From Parasphingorhabdus halotolerans (GTDB taxonomy: Bacteria > Pseudomonadota > Alphaproteobacteria > Sphingomonadales > Sphingomonadaceae), in NCBI RefSeq assembly GCF_012516475.1, contig NZ_CP051217.1, positions 2,666,001 through 2,730,000 on the forward strand: a stretch of DNA of 64,000 nt, in the 5' to 3' direction. Below the pieces are notes generated by a model, which saw nothing but the letters and a program-made list of their open reading frames with translations, was not told where the DNA came from and did not search any database. Below are positions 41,941-50,829 of this stretch, in pieces (within the stretch, counting starts at the first letter, position 1; each line of letters opens with the position of its first letter). A program made the translations under genes and the position numbers.

Positions 41941-44472
41941 TCAGAACTTGAATTTGGCTTCGACGAACACCTGCCGGCCACGGTTTTGCGTAACAATCAA
42001 ATCGTCACCAACTGGGAGACCAAGTCCTGGTCCTGCAAGGAACGGACGTCCGCCGCTGGTGCTGGTAATGATTTTATCGGTCAGGTTGGTACCAATCAGG
42101 GACAGCTTCCATTTGCCATCCGGATGGCCAACGGAAATCGCACCGTCAATGGTGACATAGCTGTCCTGACGCAAATCCGTGAGCGTATCGTCATTGGTGA
42201 AATACGAACCGCTGTATTGGAGGTTGCCATTGAGTCCGAATTCAAGGGCATCGCCCATTGGGATAGCCCAGTCAAAAGCGACATTCGTTGCAAATTTCGG
42301 AGCACGAGCTGCCTGACGGCCGTTCAAATCCACATCATCTGCATTACCGGCAATCCCGTCGGGACCGGGGCCGGTGATAAACGCCTTGCTATATTTAGTG
42401 TCGGTATAAGCCAACGCGCCCGAGAAATTGAGGCCTTCGATAGGGGTGCTCCATGCCCAATCTATATCAAATCCCTTACTTTCCAATTGGCCGGCATTCA
42501 AAGTCACAAACTGAATGGTTGTCGCGTTGAAATTCTGCACCTGCAGATCGTCAAATAGATAGTAGAACACAGAACCATTAAGCGTCACGCTACGATCAGC
42601 AAATTGCGATTTTATTCCGATTTCACCGCCCTTGCTAGATTCGGATTTAAATATCAGCGAACCAAAATCTCCGCTGAGAGCCGCAGCGCTCAAGGAATTG
42701 GATGGCAATGCACTATTGTCAATGCCACCCGATTTAAAGCCTGTTTTGAAAGCAGCATAAACATTGATGTCATCCGTTGCCTGATATCTCAGTGAGACTT
42801 CTGGCGAGAAGTTAGAATCCGAAAAATTGATCGGACCGGAGAAAAAGCCACTGCCGATAAATGCTGGTCCAGGGCCCAAGAAAGCGTGGACATAGGGCAC
42901 CGTAATCGTATTGACCTTGGTTTCGTCGGTCCAGCGCAAGCCACCAGACAATTCAAGCTGTTCGGTCAAGTCCAGCGTTACGCTACCGAAGAAGGACAGC
43001 GCTTCGGTCTTGGTATTGTGCTTTTTGAAGTAGTCATAGGTATTGCCCGTTATCGGATCAGGTGCGATAATCGAGATGTTGACTGCCTGCTGGGAAGTAT
43101 CGAAATCAATTTCGCGCGATTCGTAGAATGCACCGAGCATGAAATTGAACATCCCTTCATAATCACTAGCAATACGAAGTTCCTGCGTGAACTGCTCGGT
43201 ACGGTTGCGCGGATCACTTGACCCAAAACCTTGCGGCGAACCAACGCCATTCACTGCAGCAAGCGCCGGAGCGATCAGCCCAACAGGTACACCGCCAGGA
43301 TTAAATGCCGGACCGACGCCCTGATAGCTGTAGCTGTCAAAATCTACTGCGTCGAGGTTGAGATATCCAGATACAGAACTGAGCGTCAGGCTGTCTGACA
43401 GATCAAGGTCCCATTTCAATCGACCAAATATGATTTCAGTTTCACCAAACGGATGCCCAGGATAGCGCCCGTTTGCGCCGGCACTGCCATCGGGGAATTT
43501 TACAACTGCGGTCGGAGATGGATCGGAAGTAGGATATAACTGGTCTTTGTCGTTACAATTTGCTCCTGACGGAATCGCGATTGCTCCGCCGAGCAAAACT
43601 ATCTCGTCGGCTCTGCCGTTCGGACCGCAATTCAGGTCCGCTTGTCCTATAGCCCCATCATTCTCGTTGCGGACATAATTCAATTTCAGGTTGGCATTGA
43701 ACCGGTCCGACGGATCCCATTGCAGGGTGACGCGACCGACAAAGTCCTTTGTGCCCCGATTTCTAATAAGCGCCGGGATGCCCGGCTGGATTTTGGCAAA
43801 TTCGCTAATATCCGTATATTGTGCAGCCACACGAATCCCGAGCGTATCACTGATGGGACCGGAGATATAACCACCGATATTGTAGCCTTTTTCCTCAAAC
43901 TCATATGATGCCTTGCCGCCGACTTCCCAAGTGGAAGTTGGATTGGCTGAACGAATGGCAACCACGCCTGCCGAAGCACTTTTTCCGAAGAAGAGTGATT
44001 GCGGACCCTTGAGAACATCAATCTGGGCAACGTCAAAAAAGCCGGCTTGCACAATACGCATGGTGCTCACTTGCACACCGTCAAAATCAAAGGCGACAGC
44101 AGAGTCGAAAGCGGCTGAAATATTGGAAGATCCTACGCCACGAAGGCTGATCTGGCCACCAGACCCGGAACCGCCAACCTGCACATTGAGAGAAGGCACA
44201 CGGCTCACCACATCGGCAATCTGATCAACCTGAAATTTGTCCAGCGTGTCGCCGGCAATCGCCGTCACGGTAACAGGCACTTCCTGCAATGACTCGGTCT
44301 GTTTGCGAGCAATCACGGTGATGATAGTGCTATTGGCTTCTTCATCAGCCTCCTGCGCCATTGCGGGGGCCGAAAAACCGGCAAATGCCAATGTTGCGGC
44401 GGAGCCCATCATCAATCCGCGAACAGCCTCTTTGCCGAATACGGATTTGTGGTTTTGTGTTTCTGTGGTCAT
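41941..44472 (-). CDS. TonB-dependent receptor (catabolic type)
   Basis: An outer-membrane transporter of 843 residues. A signal peptide ends in APAMAQ (about residue 39); the plug follows with ITVIARKQTESLQEVPVTVTAI, DVVSRVPSLNVQVGGSGSGGQISLRGVGSS broken across blocks and VLKGPQSLFFGKSASAG; the barrel ends in VFVEAKFKF. No N-terminal signalling extension is seen. The class is the large sphingomonad group that takes up hydrophobic or plant-type compounds rather than siderophores. GGGAGAG is 8 bases before the ATG at 44472. It is divergent from an SDR gene; a 15-base palindrome lies between. Confidence 0.93.
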   Translation of the reverse strand: MTTETQNHKSVFGKEAVRGLMMGSAATLAFAGFSAPAMAQEADEEANSTIITVIARKQTESLQEVPVTVTAIAGDTLDKFQVDQIADVVSRVPSLNVQVGGSGSGGQISLRGVGSSNISAAFDSAVAFDFDGVQVSTMRIVQAGFFDVAQIDVLKGPQSLFFGKSASAGVVAIRSANPTSTWEVGGKASYEFEEKGYNIGGYISGPISDTLGIRVAAQYTDISEFAKIQPGIPALIRNRGTKDFVGRVTLQWDPSDRFNANLKLNYVRNENDGAIGQADLNCGPNGRADEIVLLGGAIAIPSGANCNDKDQLYPTSDPSPTAVVKFPDGSAGANGRYPGHPFGETEIIFGRLKWDLDLSDSLTLSSVSGYLNLDAVDFDSYSYQGVGPAFNPGGVPVGLIAPALAAVNGVGSPQGFGSSDPRNRTEQFTQELRIASDYEGMFNFMLGAFYESREIDFDTSQQAVNISIIAPDPITGNTYDYFKKHNTKTEALSFFGSVTLDLTEQLELSGGLRWTDETKVNTITVPYVHAFLGPGPAFIGSGFFSGPINFSDSNFSPEVSLRYQATDDINVYAAFKTGFKSGGIDNSALPSNSLSAAALSGDFGSLIFKSESSKGGEIGIKSQFADRSVTLNGSVFYYLFDDLQVQNFNATTIQFVTLNAGQLESKGFDIDWAWSTPIEGLNFSGALAYTDTKYSKAFITGPGPDGIAGNADDVDLNGRQAARAPKFATNVAFDWAIPMGDALEFGLNGNLQYSGSYFTNDDTLTDLRQDSYVTIDGAISVGHPDGKWKLSLIGTNLTDKIITSTSGGRPFLAGPGLGLPVGDDLIVTQNRGRQVFVEAKFKF

Positions 44473-44825
44473 TGCTCTCTCCCAAATCACACCGGCTTGA
44501 TGGTCCGGCGTTTATCCTAAAAAATCTGACGGTTTCTTGCCCGTTCTGTTGATCTCACACTAAGCAGCGTTTCGGCTATGCTCAGCTAGCCAAATTGATA
44601 GCAACTTCCCAAAACTGTGATATTCGCGCAACAAATGCAGGTTTCCGTTACGGAAAACGTCGGAAATCTGCCATCGTAGTGACGAGAAATCGCCCGCCTA
44701 ACGATTGTGATAAGGTTCGGTTGAAGGGTGCTGGACCTAAACTTATTGGACTTGGGCCTAACGATATTAAGCGTTGTTTTCTTCGAGAAAAAGCCTGCCT
44801 AGTATCGGGCAAAGGGAGATGGGCT
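44473..44825. promoter_or_regulatory. Divergent intergenic region with 15-base palindrome
   Basis: This 353-base gap between the TonB receptor and an SDR holds no gene I can support. It contains the palindrome TTTCCGTTACGGAAA (44642-44656), with arms TTTCCGT and ACGGAAA around one base, and a further CGGAAA half-site at 44661. Such symmetry suggests an operator controlling both genes; the regulator is unknown. GGGAG 11 bases before 44826 is the SDR ribosome site. Confidence 0.5.
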
Positions 44826-45590
44826 ATGGGTAGGTTAAACGGGAAAATCGCGATTGTAACGGGCGCAGGATCCGGGTTGGGGAGGGCGATCAGCATCGCA
44901 TTTGCCCAGGAAGGCGCGCGGGTTGTCGCGACCGATCTTGATGGTGAAACCGCTACGGTGACCGCTGGGATGATTGGTGAAAATGCCGTCGGCCTTGTGC
45001 AAGACGTTGTAGAAGAAGCGCGCTGGAAAGCCGTTTTTGCGGAAACTGAAAGCCATTTCGGACGCCCGCATATTTTGATCAATAACGCTGGTCTGGTTTT
45101 GCCCGCGACCATAGAAGATTGTACGCTGGAACAGTTCCGGAGACAAAATAGTGTGATGCTGGAGGGTGTGTTTCTGGGGTGCCGGGAAGCGGTCAGGTCG
45201 ATGAAATCAAGCGACCAGCTCTGTTCGATTATTAATTTGAGCTCAATGGCAGCGCTGCAAGGCTATTCACCCTTTGTTGCTTATGCAGCTGCCAAGGGCG
45301 GTGTGCGCTCCATGACCAAATCAGTCGCGATGCACTGCAAGGAGCAGAATTACCCAATCCGCTGCAACAGTCTGCATCCTGCCGGCATCGACACGCCGAT
45401 GGTGCGGCAAGAAGCAGTGGGCGCGGGGGGTGATGAAACGCCGGAAACAGGGATGATCCCGCTCGGCGGATTGGGCCATCCCGATGATGTCGCCAATCTC
45501 TGTGTCTATCTAGCGAGCGATGAAAGCCGGTTTATGACCGCAGGCGAATATCCTGTGGATAACGGCACTCTCTATCAGCCGCAGATGTAG
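44826..45590 (+). CDS. Short-chain dehydrogenase/reductase
   Basis: An SDR of 254 residues with the usual cofactor motif TGAGSGLG (12-19), NNAG (86-89) and active-site Ser140, Tyr153 and Lys157. Its C-terminal half has SLHPAGIDTPM, a pattern of ring hydroxysteroid/alcohol dehydrogenases such as 3-beta/17-beta and 3-hydroxy types. The acidic residue at the end of the second strand (ATDLDG, Asp37/Asp39) suggests NAD rather than NADP. I use the ATG at 44826 with GGGAG upstream, not the long frame from 44595 whose extra 77 residues are not SDR-like. Its stop abuts the LEH-like gene. Confidence 0.9.
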   Translation: MGRLNGKIAIVTGAGSGLGRAISIAFAQEGARVVATDLDGETATVTAGMIGENAVGLVQDVVEEARWKAVFAETESHFGRPHILINNAGLVLPATIEDCTLEQFRRQNSVMLEGVFLGCREAVRSMKSSDQLCSIINLSSMAALQGYSPFVAYAAAKGGVRSMTKSVAMHCKEQNYPIRCNSLHPAGIDTPMVRQEAVGAGGDETPETGMIPLGGLGHPDDVANLCVYLASDESRFMTAGEYPVDNGTLYQPQM

Positions 45591-45986
45591 CTAAGCTGCA
45601 CTGGCTCCCATAACCTCTGCCATTTGCCCCTGAAACTCGGCCAGATCGAAATAGTCACGCCATTTGGTGATCTTGCCATTTTCAATTTCAAACGTGCCCA
45701 TCACGCGGATGGCTATCCATTTTTCGCCGATACGGAATTTGTCGGTGCGTTCGGTTAACACCACATGGCCGGTCGCTGCGATATGATGGACGTCCCATTG
45801 CGCACCGTCAAAATTGAAACCACCTTGATCAAAAAAAGCTTTGACCTCGGCCATTCCGTTGCACGGTTCCATCGGGATATTATGATAGAAAATATCCTCT
45901 GACATCGCGCCATAGATCGCATCATAATCCAGCCGGTTCCAAGCATCGATGAAATCCAGAACAAGCTTTTCATTGGTACCTGACAT
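45591..45986 (-). CDS. Limonene-1,2-epoxide hydrolase-like protein
   Basis: A 131-residue cone-fold protein of the limonene-epoxide-hydrolase/SnoaL group. Arg80 and Asp82 in LTERTDKFRIG and the Asp in KWRDYFD (residue 111) fit the Arg-Asp-Asp set of LEH enzymes, which add water to epoxides in one step. NDFIDAWN-like N-terminal helix and FYHNIPMEP are also typical. The ATG at 45986 has GGGAGG 7 bases before it. It precedes no gene closely but faces the SDR. Epoxide or ring-opening hydrolysis in a terpene or steroid route fits. Confidence 0.88.
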   Translation of the reverse strand: MSGTNEKLVLDFIDAWNRLDYDAIYGAMSEDIFYHNIPMEPCNGMAEVKAFFDQGGFNFDGAQWDVHHIAATGHVVLTERTDKFRIGEKWIAIRVMGTFEIENGKITKWRDYFDLAEFQGQMAEVMGASAA

Positions 45987-46012
45987 ATCAAAACCTCCCT
46001 TGTCGTGATGTC

Positions 46013-47035
46013 CTAGTCAGCGGGTGATACATCCAAAATCATCTTGCCCTGATTGCTGCCCGAGAAGAGTTTCATGAAGGCATCATAGGCATTTTCAATC
46101 CCCACATCGATATCCTCGTCAAACTTGATTTTTCCTTCCGCGACCCATTGGCCCATCGCCGCAGCGCCTTCGGCAAAGCGGGGTGGATAATCGCGGACAA
46201 GGAACCCCTTCATCGTCGCTTGTTTGACAATCAATTGCCAGATATTGCGCGCGCCAACCGGCTCTTTGCTGTTATATTCGCTAATCAGGCCGCAGATGAT
46301 GATACGTGCCTTTTCGTTGAGATTGTTGAGCCCCGCGTCAAGAATATTTCCGCCGACATTTTCAAAGATAATATCAACACCGTTTGGCGCTGCTTCGCGG
46401 ACGGCAGCTTCCAAAGCCGCTACGTCTTTGCCGCGATAGTCAATGGCTGCGTCATAGCCATAATCGCTGACAAGCCGGGCGCATTTGTCTGCGCCGCCCG
46501 CGATACCAACCGTCCGGCATCCCTTGATCTTGGCGATTTGCCCGACGAGCGAGCCTACTGCACCGGCTGCTCCGGACACCAGCACGGTCTCCCCTTCTTG
46601 GGGCTTGCCATCGTCAAGCAAGCCAAAATAGGCCGTCATGCCAACCGCTCCCAAGACCGACAGGAAATTGGTTGGCGATGGCGCAACGGAGACATCGACG
46701 GGGAAGGTAAACCCGCCTGACTGTCCGACGGAATATTCTTCTATCGCGCCCAGCCCCATCACCCATTGGCCTTCCGGGAAATCTGGATTTTTGGAAGCCT
46801 GAACGCGCCCCATCGCGCTTGCGCGAACAGCATCGCCCAATGGGATGGGCGGCATATAACTTGGCCGGTCATCCATCCATCCGCGCTGTGCCGGGTCGAG
46901 GGAGATATAATGATTGCGGACAAGAAACTGGCCGTCCTGCAATTCGGGTAAGGTTTCTTCGACCAACTTGAAATCATCCGGTTTGGGCTCGCCATCGGGA
47001 CGTTTGGCGAGGGTGAATTTGCGGTTGGTGGTCAT
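46013..47035 (-). CDS. MDR-type NADP oxidoreductase (prostaglandin reductase-like)
   Basis: A zinc-free medium-chain reductase of 340 residues of the leukotriene-B4 dehydrogenase/CurA group, reducing carbon-carbon double bonds conjugated to a carbonyl with NADPH. The N-terminal RNHYISLDPAQRGWM and the nucleotide fold SGAAGAVGSLVGQIAKIKG (about residues 155-173) are diagnostic. A paralogue lies at 53703-54704. AAGGA in the last codons of the upstream acyl-CoA dehydrogenase, 3 bases before its start, shows tight coupling. Confidence 0.93.
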   Translation of the reverse strand: MTTNRKFTLAKRPDGEPKPDDFKLVEETLPELQDGQFLVRNHYISLDPAQRGWMDDRPSYMPPIPLGDAVRASAMGRVQASKNPDFPEGQWVMGLGAIEEYSVGQSGGFTFPVDVSVAPSPTNFLSVLGAVGMTAYFGLLDDGKPQEGETVLVSGAAGAVGSLVGQIAKIKGCRTVGIAGGADKCARLVSDYGYDAAIDYRGKDVAALEAAVREAAPNGVDIIFENVGGNILDAGLNNLNEKARIIICGLISEYNSKEPVGARNIWQLIVKQATMKGFLVRDYPPRFAEGAAAMGQWVAEGKIKFDEDIDVGIENAYDAFMKLFSGSNQGKMILDVSPAD

Positions 47036-47038
47036 GAT

Positions 47039-48214
47039 CTATCCTTCATTTGCAATCTTGTGGGCCTTCTTGATCTTTTTCGCCAGTGACCATTTATGCA
47101 CCTCGGTGGGTCCGTCATAAACTCGGAACGCGCGCACCTCGCGGAAGACCTGTTCTACAACTGTATCTTTGCTGAGGCCGGTTCCGCCCATGACCTGCAC
47201 ACAATTATCGGCGATCCGGAACAATGCTTCGGACACAGCGACCTTCGCCATGGAGCTTTCAGTTGTGCCCAGATCGCCGGTATCAAGAACGCTGGCGCAC
47301 CAGTCGATCATCATTTCGGCCTGCTTGAGGTCAATCTGGTTTTCCGCCAGCATGAAACCGACGCCTTCATGGTCGACCAGCGGCTTGCCAAAAGCCTGAC
47401 GCTTGCAGGCATAGTCGCTTGCGATTTCCTGGGCGCGATCACAGCAGCCGAGCCAGCGCATGCAGTGGGTGAGCCGGGCCGGTGCCAACCGCACCTGGGC
47501 GTATTTAAAGCCTTCACCGCTCTCGCCCAGCATCTGGTCTGCTGGCACGCGCAGGTTATCTATATTCACCACGGAATGACTGCCCGGCATCGAGCTATCG
47601 ATGGTATCAAGTACCCGCTCGATTTTTATCGCCGGATCGGGGAGATCAACCAGAAACATAGTCGCGCCGTCATCAGATTTGGCCATGATTATGCCGACCT
47701 TGGCGCCCTTTGCACCAGTGATGAAAGTTTTTCGGCCATTGATGACCCAATGATTACCATCCGGTTTTGCGGTGGTCAGCATCATGGACGGATCGCTGCC
47801 CGCGCCATTTTCATCTGCCGGTTCGGTCATAAAAAAAGCAGACCGCGATGTCCCTTCGACGAGTTGATCGAGGAAACGCTTTTTCTGTTCGGGTGAGGCG
47901 CACTTGCCGAGCAGATACATATTGCCCTCATCCGGCGCGAATGTGTTGACCGCTAATGGCCCAAGTGGAGAAAGGCCGGACTTGCGCAGGATGAGCGCCG
48001 TATCCAAATGCGAGAAGTGGCTGCTATCATCCTTGATATGCGGTGTCAGAACACCAGCTTCTCTAGCGAGCGCACGCATTTCCTGAACGAGATCATCGGT
48101 TGGCCCGTGGTCCTCGCAACGCGGGTCTTTTTCGTAAGTAAAAATTTTACTGCGGACGAAGCTTTCCACTTTATCGGCCATAGCAATCGCTTCGGGTGTG
48201 ACTTGGTTGTTCAA
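47039..48214 (-). CDS. Acyl-CoA dehydrogenase
   Basis: An FAD acyl-CoA dehydrogenase of 391 residues. Typical blocks: FMTEPADENGAGSDPSMM (N-terminal FAD/substrate loop, about 130-145), NGRKTFITGA, RQAFGKPLVDHEGV and the C-terminal QVMGGTGLSKDTVVEQVFREVRAFRVYDGPTEV split in motifs. The TEVHKWSLAKK end is of the ACAD10/11-like kind. It introduces a 2,3 double bond in an acyl-CoA. The start is a TTG at 48214 with AGGA 7 bases before. It is followed by the MDR and preceded by a REP-like repeat. Confidence 0.93.
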   Translation of the reverse strand: MNNQVTPEAIAMADKVESFVRSKIFTYEKDPRCEDHGPTDDLVQEMRALAREAGVLTPHIKDDSSHFSHLDTALILRKSGLSPLGPLAVNTFAPDEGNMYLLGKCASPEQKKRFLDQLVEGTSRSAFFMTEPADENGAGSDPSMMLTTAKPDGNHWVINGRKTFITGAKGAKVGIIMAKSDDGATMFLVDLPDPAIKIERVLDTIDSSMPGSHSVVNIDNLRVPADQMLGESGEGFKYAQVRLAPARLTHCMRWLGCCDRAQEIASDYACKRQAFGKPLVDHEGVGFMLAENQIDLKQAEMMIDWCASVLDTGDLGTTESSMAKVAVSEALFRIADNCVQVMGGTGLSKDTVVEQVFREVRAFRVYDGPTEVHKWSLAKKIKKAHKIANEG

Positions 48215-48237
48215 AATGTGTTCCTAAAAACTTGTTC

Positions 48238-48313
48238 GTCATCCTGAATGTGTTTCAGGATATTCAATAGCCCTGTAAGCACTTTAGGAATGCTGAAACA
48301 AGGTCAGGATGAC
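48238..48313. repeat. REP-like inverted repeat, copy 2
   Basis: Left arm GTCATCCTGAATGTGTTTCA (from 48238) pairs with the right arm ending in AGGTCAGGATGAC (48292-48313) with two mismatches. It is a near copy of the repeat at 15148-15224, in the gap between an acyl-CoA dehydrogenase and a thiolase gene. Its place directly before the TTG start may affect mRNA stability. Confidence 0.85.
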
Positions 48314-48328
48314 GAGAATGTCTTGCTA

Positions 48329-49474
48329 TCACCGCTGCAATATCGTCACCGCCGCCACACCGGGCGCGCCGTAAACCTGCGTATAGGCTGTCTTCGGATC
48401 GCCGGGCACCTGACGCTCGCCAGCGGTTCCTCGCAGTTGCACGACATTCTCGTAAACCTGCCGCAGTCCTGATGCGCCGATCGGTTCTCCGCAAGCCAGG
48501 CAACCGCCATCCGTATTTACCGGCAGCTCGCCGTGAATTTCGGTGCGGCCTTCGATCAGCCACTTTTCCTGATCGCCCGGCGGACAAAAGCCATTCTCGG
48601 CCATATGCATGATTTCCGCACCTGACTCGGTATCTTGCAGTTGCGCCACATCAATATCTTCCGGACCAACACCGGCTTGCTCGAAAGCAGCCTTGGCGGC
48701 AATTTCAGTTGGCGTGCCACCGCGTTCAACATCAATGGAAGCGGCAAAAACTTCAAACGATCCTGGGGGCCGGGTGCGCATAACCGATGTTTTAAGGCGG
48801 ATCATCGGCCCGCCGAGTTCCTTCGCCTTTTTCTCGCTCGCCAAAATAAGTGCCACCGCGCCCTCGGCGGGCGAGCAGAACATATATTTATTGAGTGGAT
48901 CAGATATCATTGGCGCGGCCATGATTGTTTCGAGATCAACCTCGCTGCGCCGCCAAGCATGGTCGGTTTTCGCGCCATTGCGAAATGCCTTTTCCGATAC
49001 CCGGCCCAGCGTTTCGCGGCTCAAACCATGTTCGTGCAAGTAGCGCATGATCTTCGCACCGAAGAACTGTGTGGTGAGCATATAGCCGGCCTCTCCATAC
49101 CAGTGGGGCAGGCCGTAGCTTGCAGGGTCAGCATTGAACGCGCCGCGGGGATGCTTGTCGAAACCAACTGCCATGCCAAGCTCATATTCGCCTGACTTGA
49201 TCGCACTCGCTGCTGCATTGAGCGCGGAACCGCCAGTTGCGCAGCCATTGGAAACATTGATAAACTGGATACCCGTCAGGCCCAGGTGCGAGACCATATT
49301 ATCAGCCGCGCCCGAAGCCGCAGAACCGCCAAAGGCAAATTCGACATCTTCCCATTTTATGCCAGTGTCGGCCAAAGCCTGTTTTACCGCAAAGACACCC
49401 TGCGCCATGCCATCCCGGCCTTCTGTCCGGCCAAAGGGATGGATGCCCGCTCCTACGATGCATACGTCTGACAT
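48329..49474 (-). CDS. Thiolase / SCP-x-type acetyl-CoA acetyltransferase
   Basis: A thiolase-fold lipid-transfer protein of 381 residues. The nucleophile is Cys78 in NVSNGCATGGSALN; the second half keeps VNTDGGCLACGEPIGASGL with the His-equivalent region and the second reactive Cys. Length and absence of the usual KDAT/GHPIG signature place it in the SCP-x/DUF35-partnered group, which includes steroid side-chain thiolases and retro-aldolases (Ltp-type). The DUF35 gene starts 9 bases upstream in the same operon. Expected role: thiolytic or aldol cleavage of a 3-oxo or 3-hydroxy acyl-CoA. Confidence 0.92.
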   Translation of the reverse strand: MSDVCIVGAGIHPFGRTEGRDGMAQGVFAVKQALADTGIKWEDVEFAFGGSAASGAADNMVSHLGLTGIQFINVSNGCATGGSALNAAASAIKSGEYELGMAVGFDKHPRGAFNADPASYGLPHWYGEAGYMLTTQFFGAKIMRYLHEHGLSRETLGRVSEKAFRNGAKTDHAWRRSEVDLETIMAAPMISDPLNKYMFCSPAEGAVALILASEKKAKELGGPMIRLKTSVMRTRPPGSFEVFAASIDVERGGTPTEIAAKAAFEQAGVGPEDIDVAQLQDTESGAEIMHMAENGFCPPGDQEKWLIEGRTEIHGELPVNTDGGCLACGEPIGASGLRQVYENVVQLRGTAGERQVPGDPKTAYTQVYGAPGVAAVTILQR

Positions 49475-49483
49475 GGTTTTCTC

Positions 49484-49888
49484 CTAAACGGGCTTGAATG
49501 CGTGAATAAGTTTTTGCTCGGCAACCGGGGCATCGGGATCAAGCGGTATAACGGCTAGCTCTACTTCCATGCCGATTTTGACATCTTCCGGTTCAACGCC
49601 GGTTAGCCGCGATTCCACCATCGTCTGCCCGGGCAATTCGACATAAGCGACAATATAAGGTTTGAATGTTTCGATATCCGTCGGCCCCAAATAAGGCGAT
49701 TTAGGTGGAAAGCGTTGGACGGTATAGGTCCAGACCGTCCCGCGCGACGCCAGAGGGAAGGGTTCAATATTATCGGCCTGATTGAGCGGAAGCGGGAAAA
49801 ATATCTGTCCGGTATCTGTGTTGCGCGCACCGATCAGCGCGCTCATGTCTTCAGTAAACAGGTTTTCGGCTATTGGCTGTGGACTCAC
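49484..49888 (-). CDS. DUF35-type OB-fold partner protein without zinc cysteines
   Basis: A 134-residue partner of the thiolase, with the DUF35 OB-fold half: GTVWTYTVQRFPP, PYIVAYVELPGQTMVESRL and the MEVELAVIPLD strand. The N-terminal rubredoxin-like zinc ribbon, which normally holds four cysteines, reads GARNTDTGQIFFPLP and has none. In known Ltp/DUF35 pairs the OB-fold part contacts the thiolase and CoA substrate, so function may persist. I prefer the GTG at 49888, with GGGAG 7 bases before, over the GTG at 49924. Confidence 0.85.
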   Translation of the reverse strand: MSPQPIAENLFTEDMSALIGARNTDTGQIFFPLPLNQADNIEPFPLASRGTVWTYTVQRFPPKSPYLGPTDIETFKPYIVAYVELPGQTMVESRLTGVEPEDVKIGMEVELAVIPLDPDAPVAEQKLIHAFKPV

Positions 49889-49968
49889 ACCATCTCTCCC
49901 TTTTCCAGCGATATCATTAGGCACAAACCGGCAGCCGAATAACTGCCAAAACGGCTAGGCTGTCTGGT

Positions 49969-50739
49969 TCAATATCCCGGATGAACGGCCAGCATCCCGC
50001 CATCAACCAGTAGATCGATGCCCGTAACAAACCCTGCATCATCGCTGGCCAGATAGACTGCCGCACCGGCCATTTCCGAGCCTTGGCCGATCCTGTTCAT
50101 CGGCGACATGGCGGCGGCCATTTCCACCATATTGGGCACAATCTCTGCAGCCGCGTCGATTATTGCGGTTTGCGTTGCACCCGGCACAATGTTATTGCAG
50201 CGGATATTATATCCGGCATGCGCGCAATGCACGGCAACCGAGCGGGTCAACAGGCGCACACCACTTTTGGATGTCGTGTAAGTGACATCGCTGGGTAGCG
50301 CGGTGAAGGCGGACGTTGATGCAATATTGATGATGGACCCCGATGAACCACCGGGATTTTCCTTCATTATTTTTATAGCGTTTTGGCAACCCAGCATCAC
50401 GCCGGTGAGGTTGATGCCCAGCAGATGTTGCCAGCTTGTGAGATCGACATCCTCGATATTTTTCCCGATGACAATCCCGGCGTTGTTGATGAGCACATCG
50501 AGCCGCCCGAATTGCGATTTCGCGCGGGCCATGACCTTCTTCCAACCTGTTTCATCGGAGACATCCTGTTTCAGAAAAAGCGCGCCCGCTTCGGCTGCGA
50601 CTTTCTCCCCAAGCTCTTGCTGGATATCGGTTGACAACACCTGGGCACCTTCTTCGATAAAACGTTTTACCATTGCAGCACCTATGCCAGATGCCCCGCC
50701 GGTGATGATCGCGGTTTTTCCTTCCAATCGCCCTGTCAT
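49969..50739 (-). CDS. Short-chain dehydrogenase/reductase
   Basis: An SDR of 256 residues with TGGASGIG (13-20), NNAG (85-88), Ser141, Tyr154 and Lys158, and an NAD-preferring STDIQ (Asp38). The SPMNRIG and FVTGIDLLVDGGMLAVHPGY tail is that of ring and steroid alcohol dehydrogenases. GGGAG lies 7 bases before the ATG at 50739. It is the first gene of the minus-strand unit with DUF35, thiolase, acyl-CoA dehydrogenase and MDR, and is divergent from the ketosteroid-isomerase homologue. Confidence 0.92.
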   Translation of the reverse strand: MTGRLEGKTAIITGGASGIGAAMVKRFIEEGAQVLSTDIQQELGEKVAAEAGALFLKQDVSDETGWKKVMARAKSQFGRLDVLINNAGIVIGKNIEDVDLTSWQHLLGINLTGVMLGCQNAIKIMKENPGGSSGSIINIASTSAFTALPSDVTYTTSKSGVRLLTRSVAVHCAHAGYNIRCNNIVPGATQTAIIDAAAEIVPNMVEMAAAMSPMNRIGQGSEMAGAAVYLASDDAGFVTGIDLLVDGGMLAVHPGY

Positions 50740-50829
50740 TATTGTGCTCCCTTATCCTATCAATTGTGCCAGACGCTCTTTTGCTCAGTTGTGCCCTATT
50801 CTTGTCGCTTGAACGAATGAGGTGATGTC

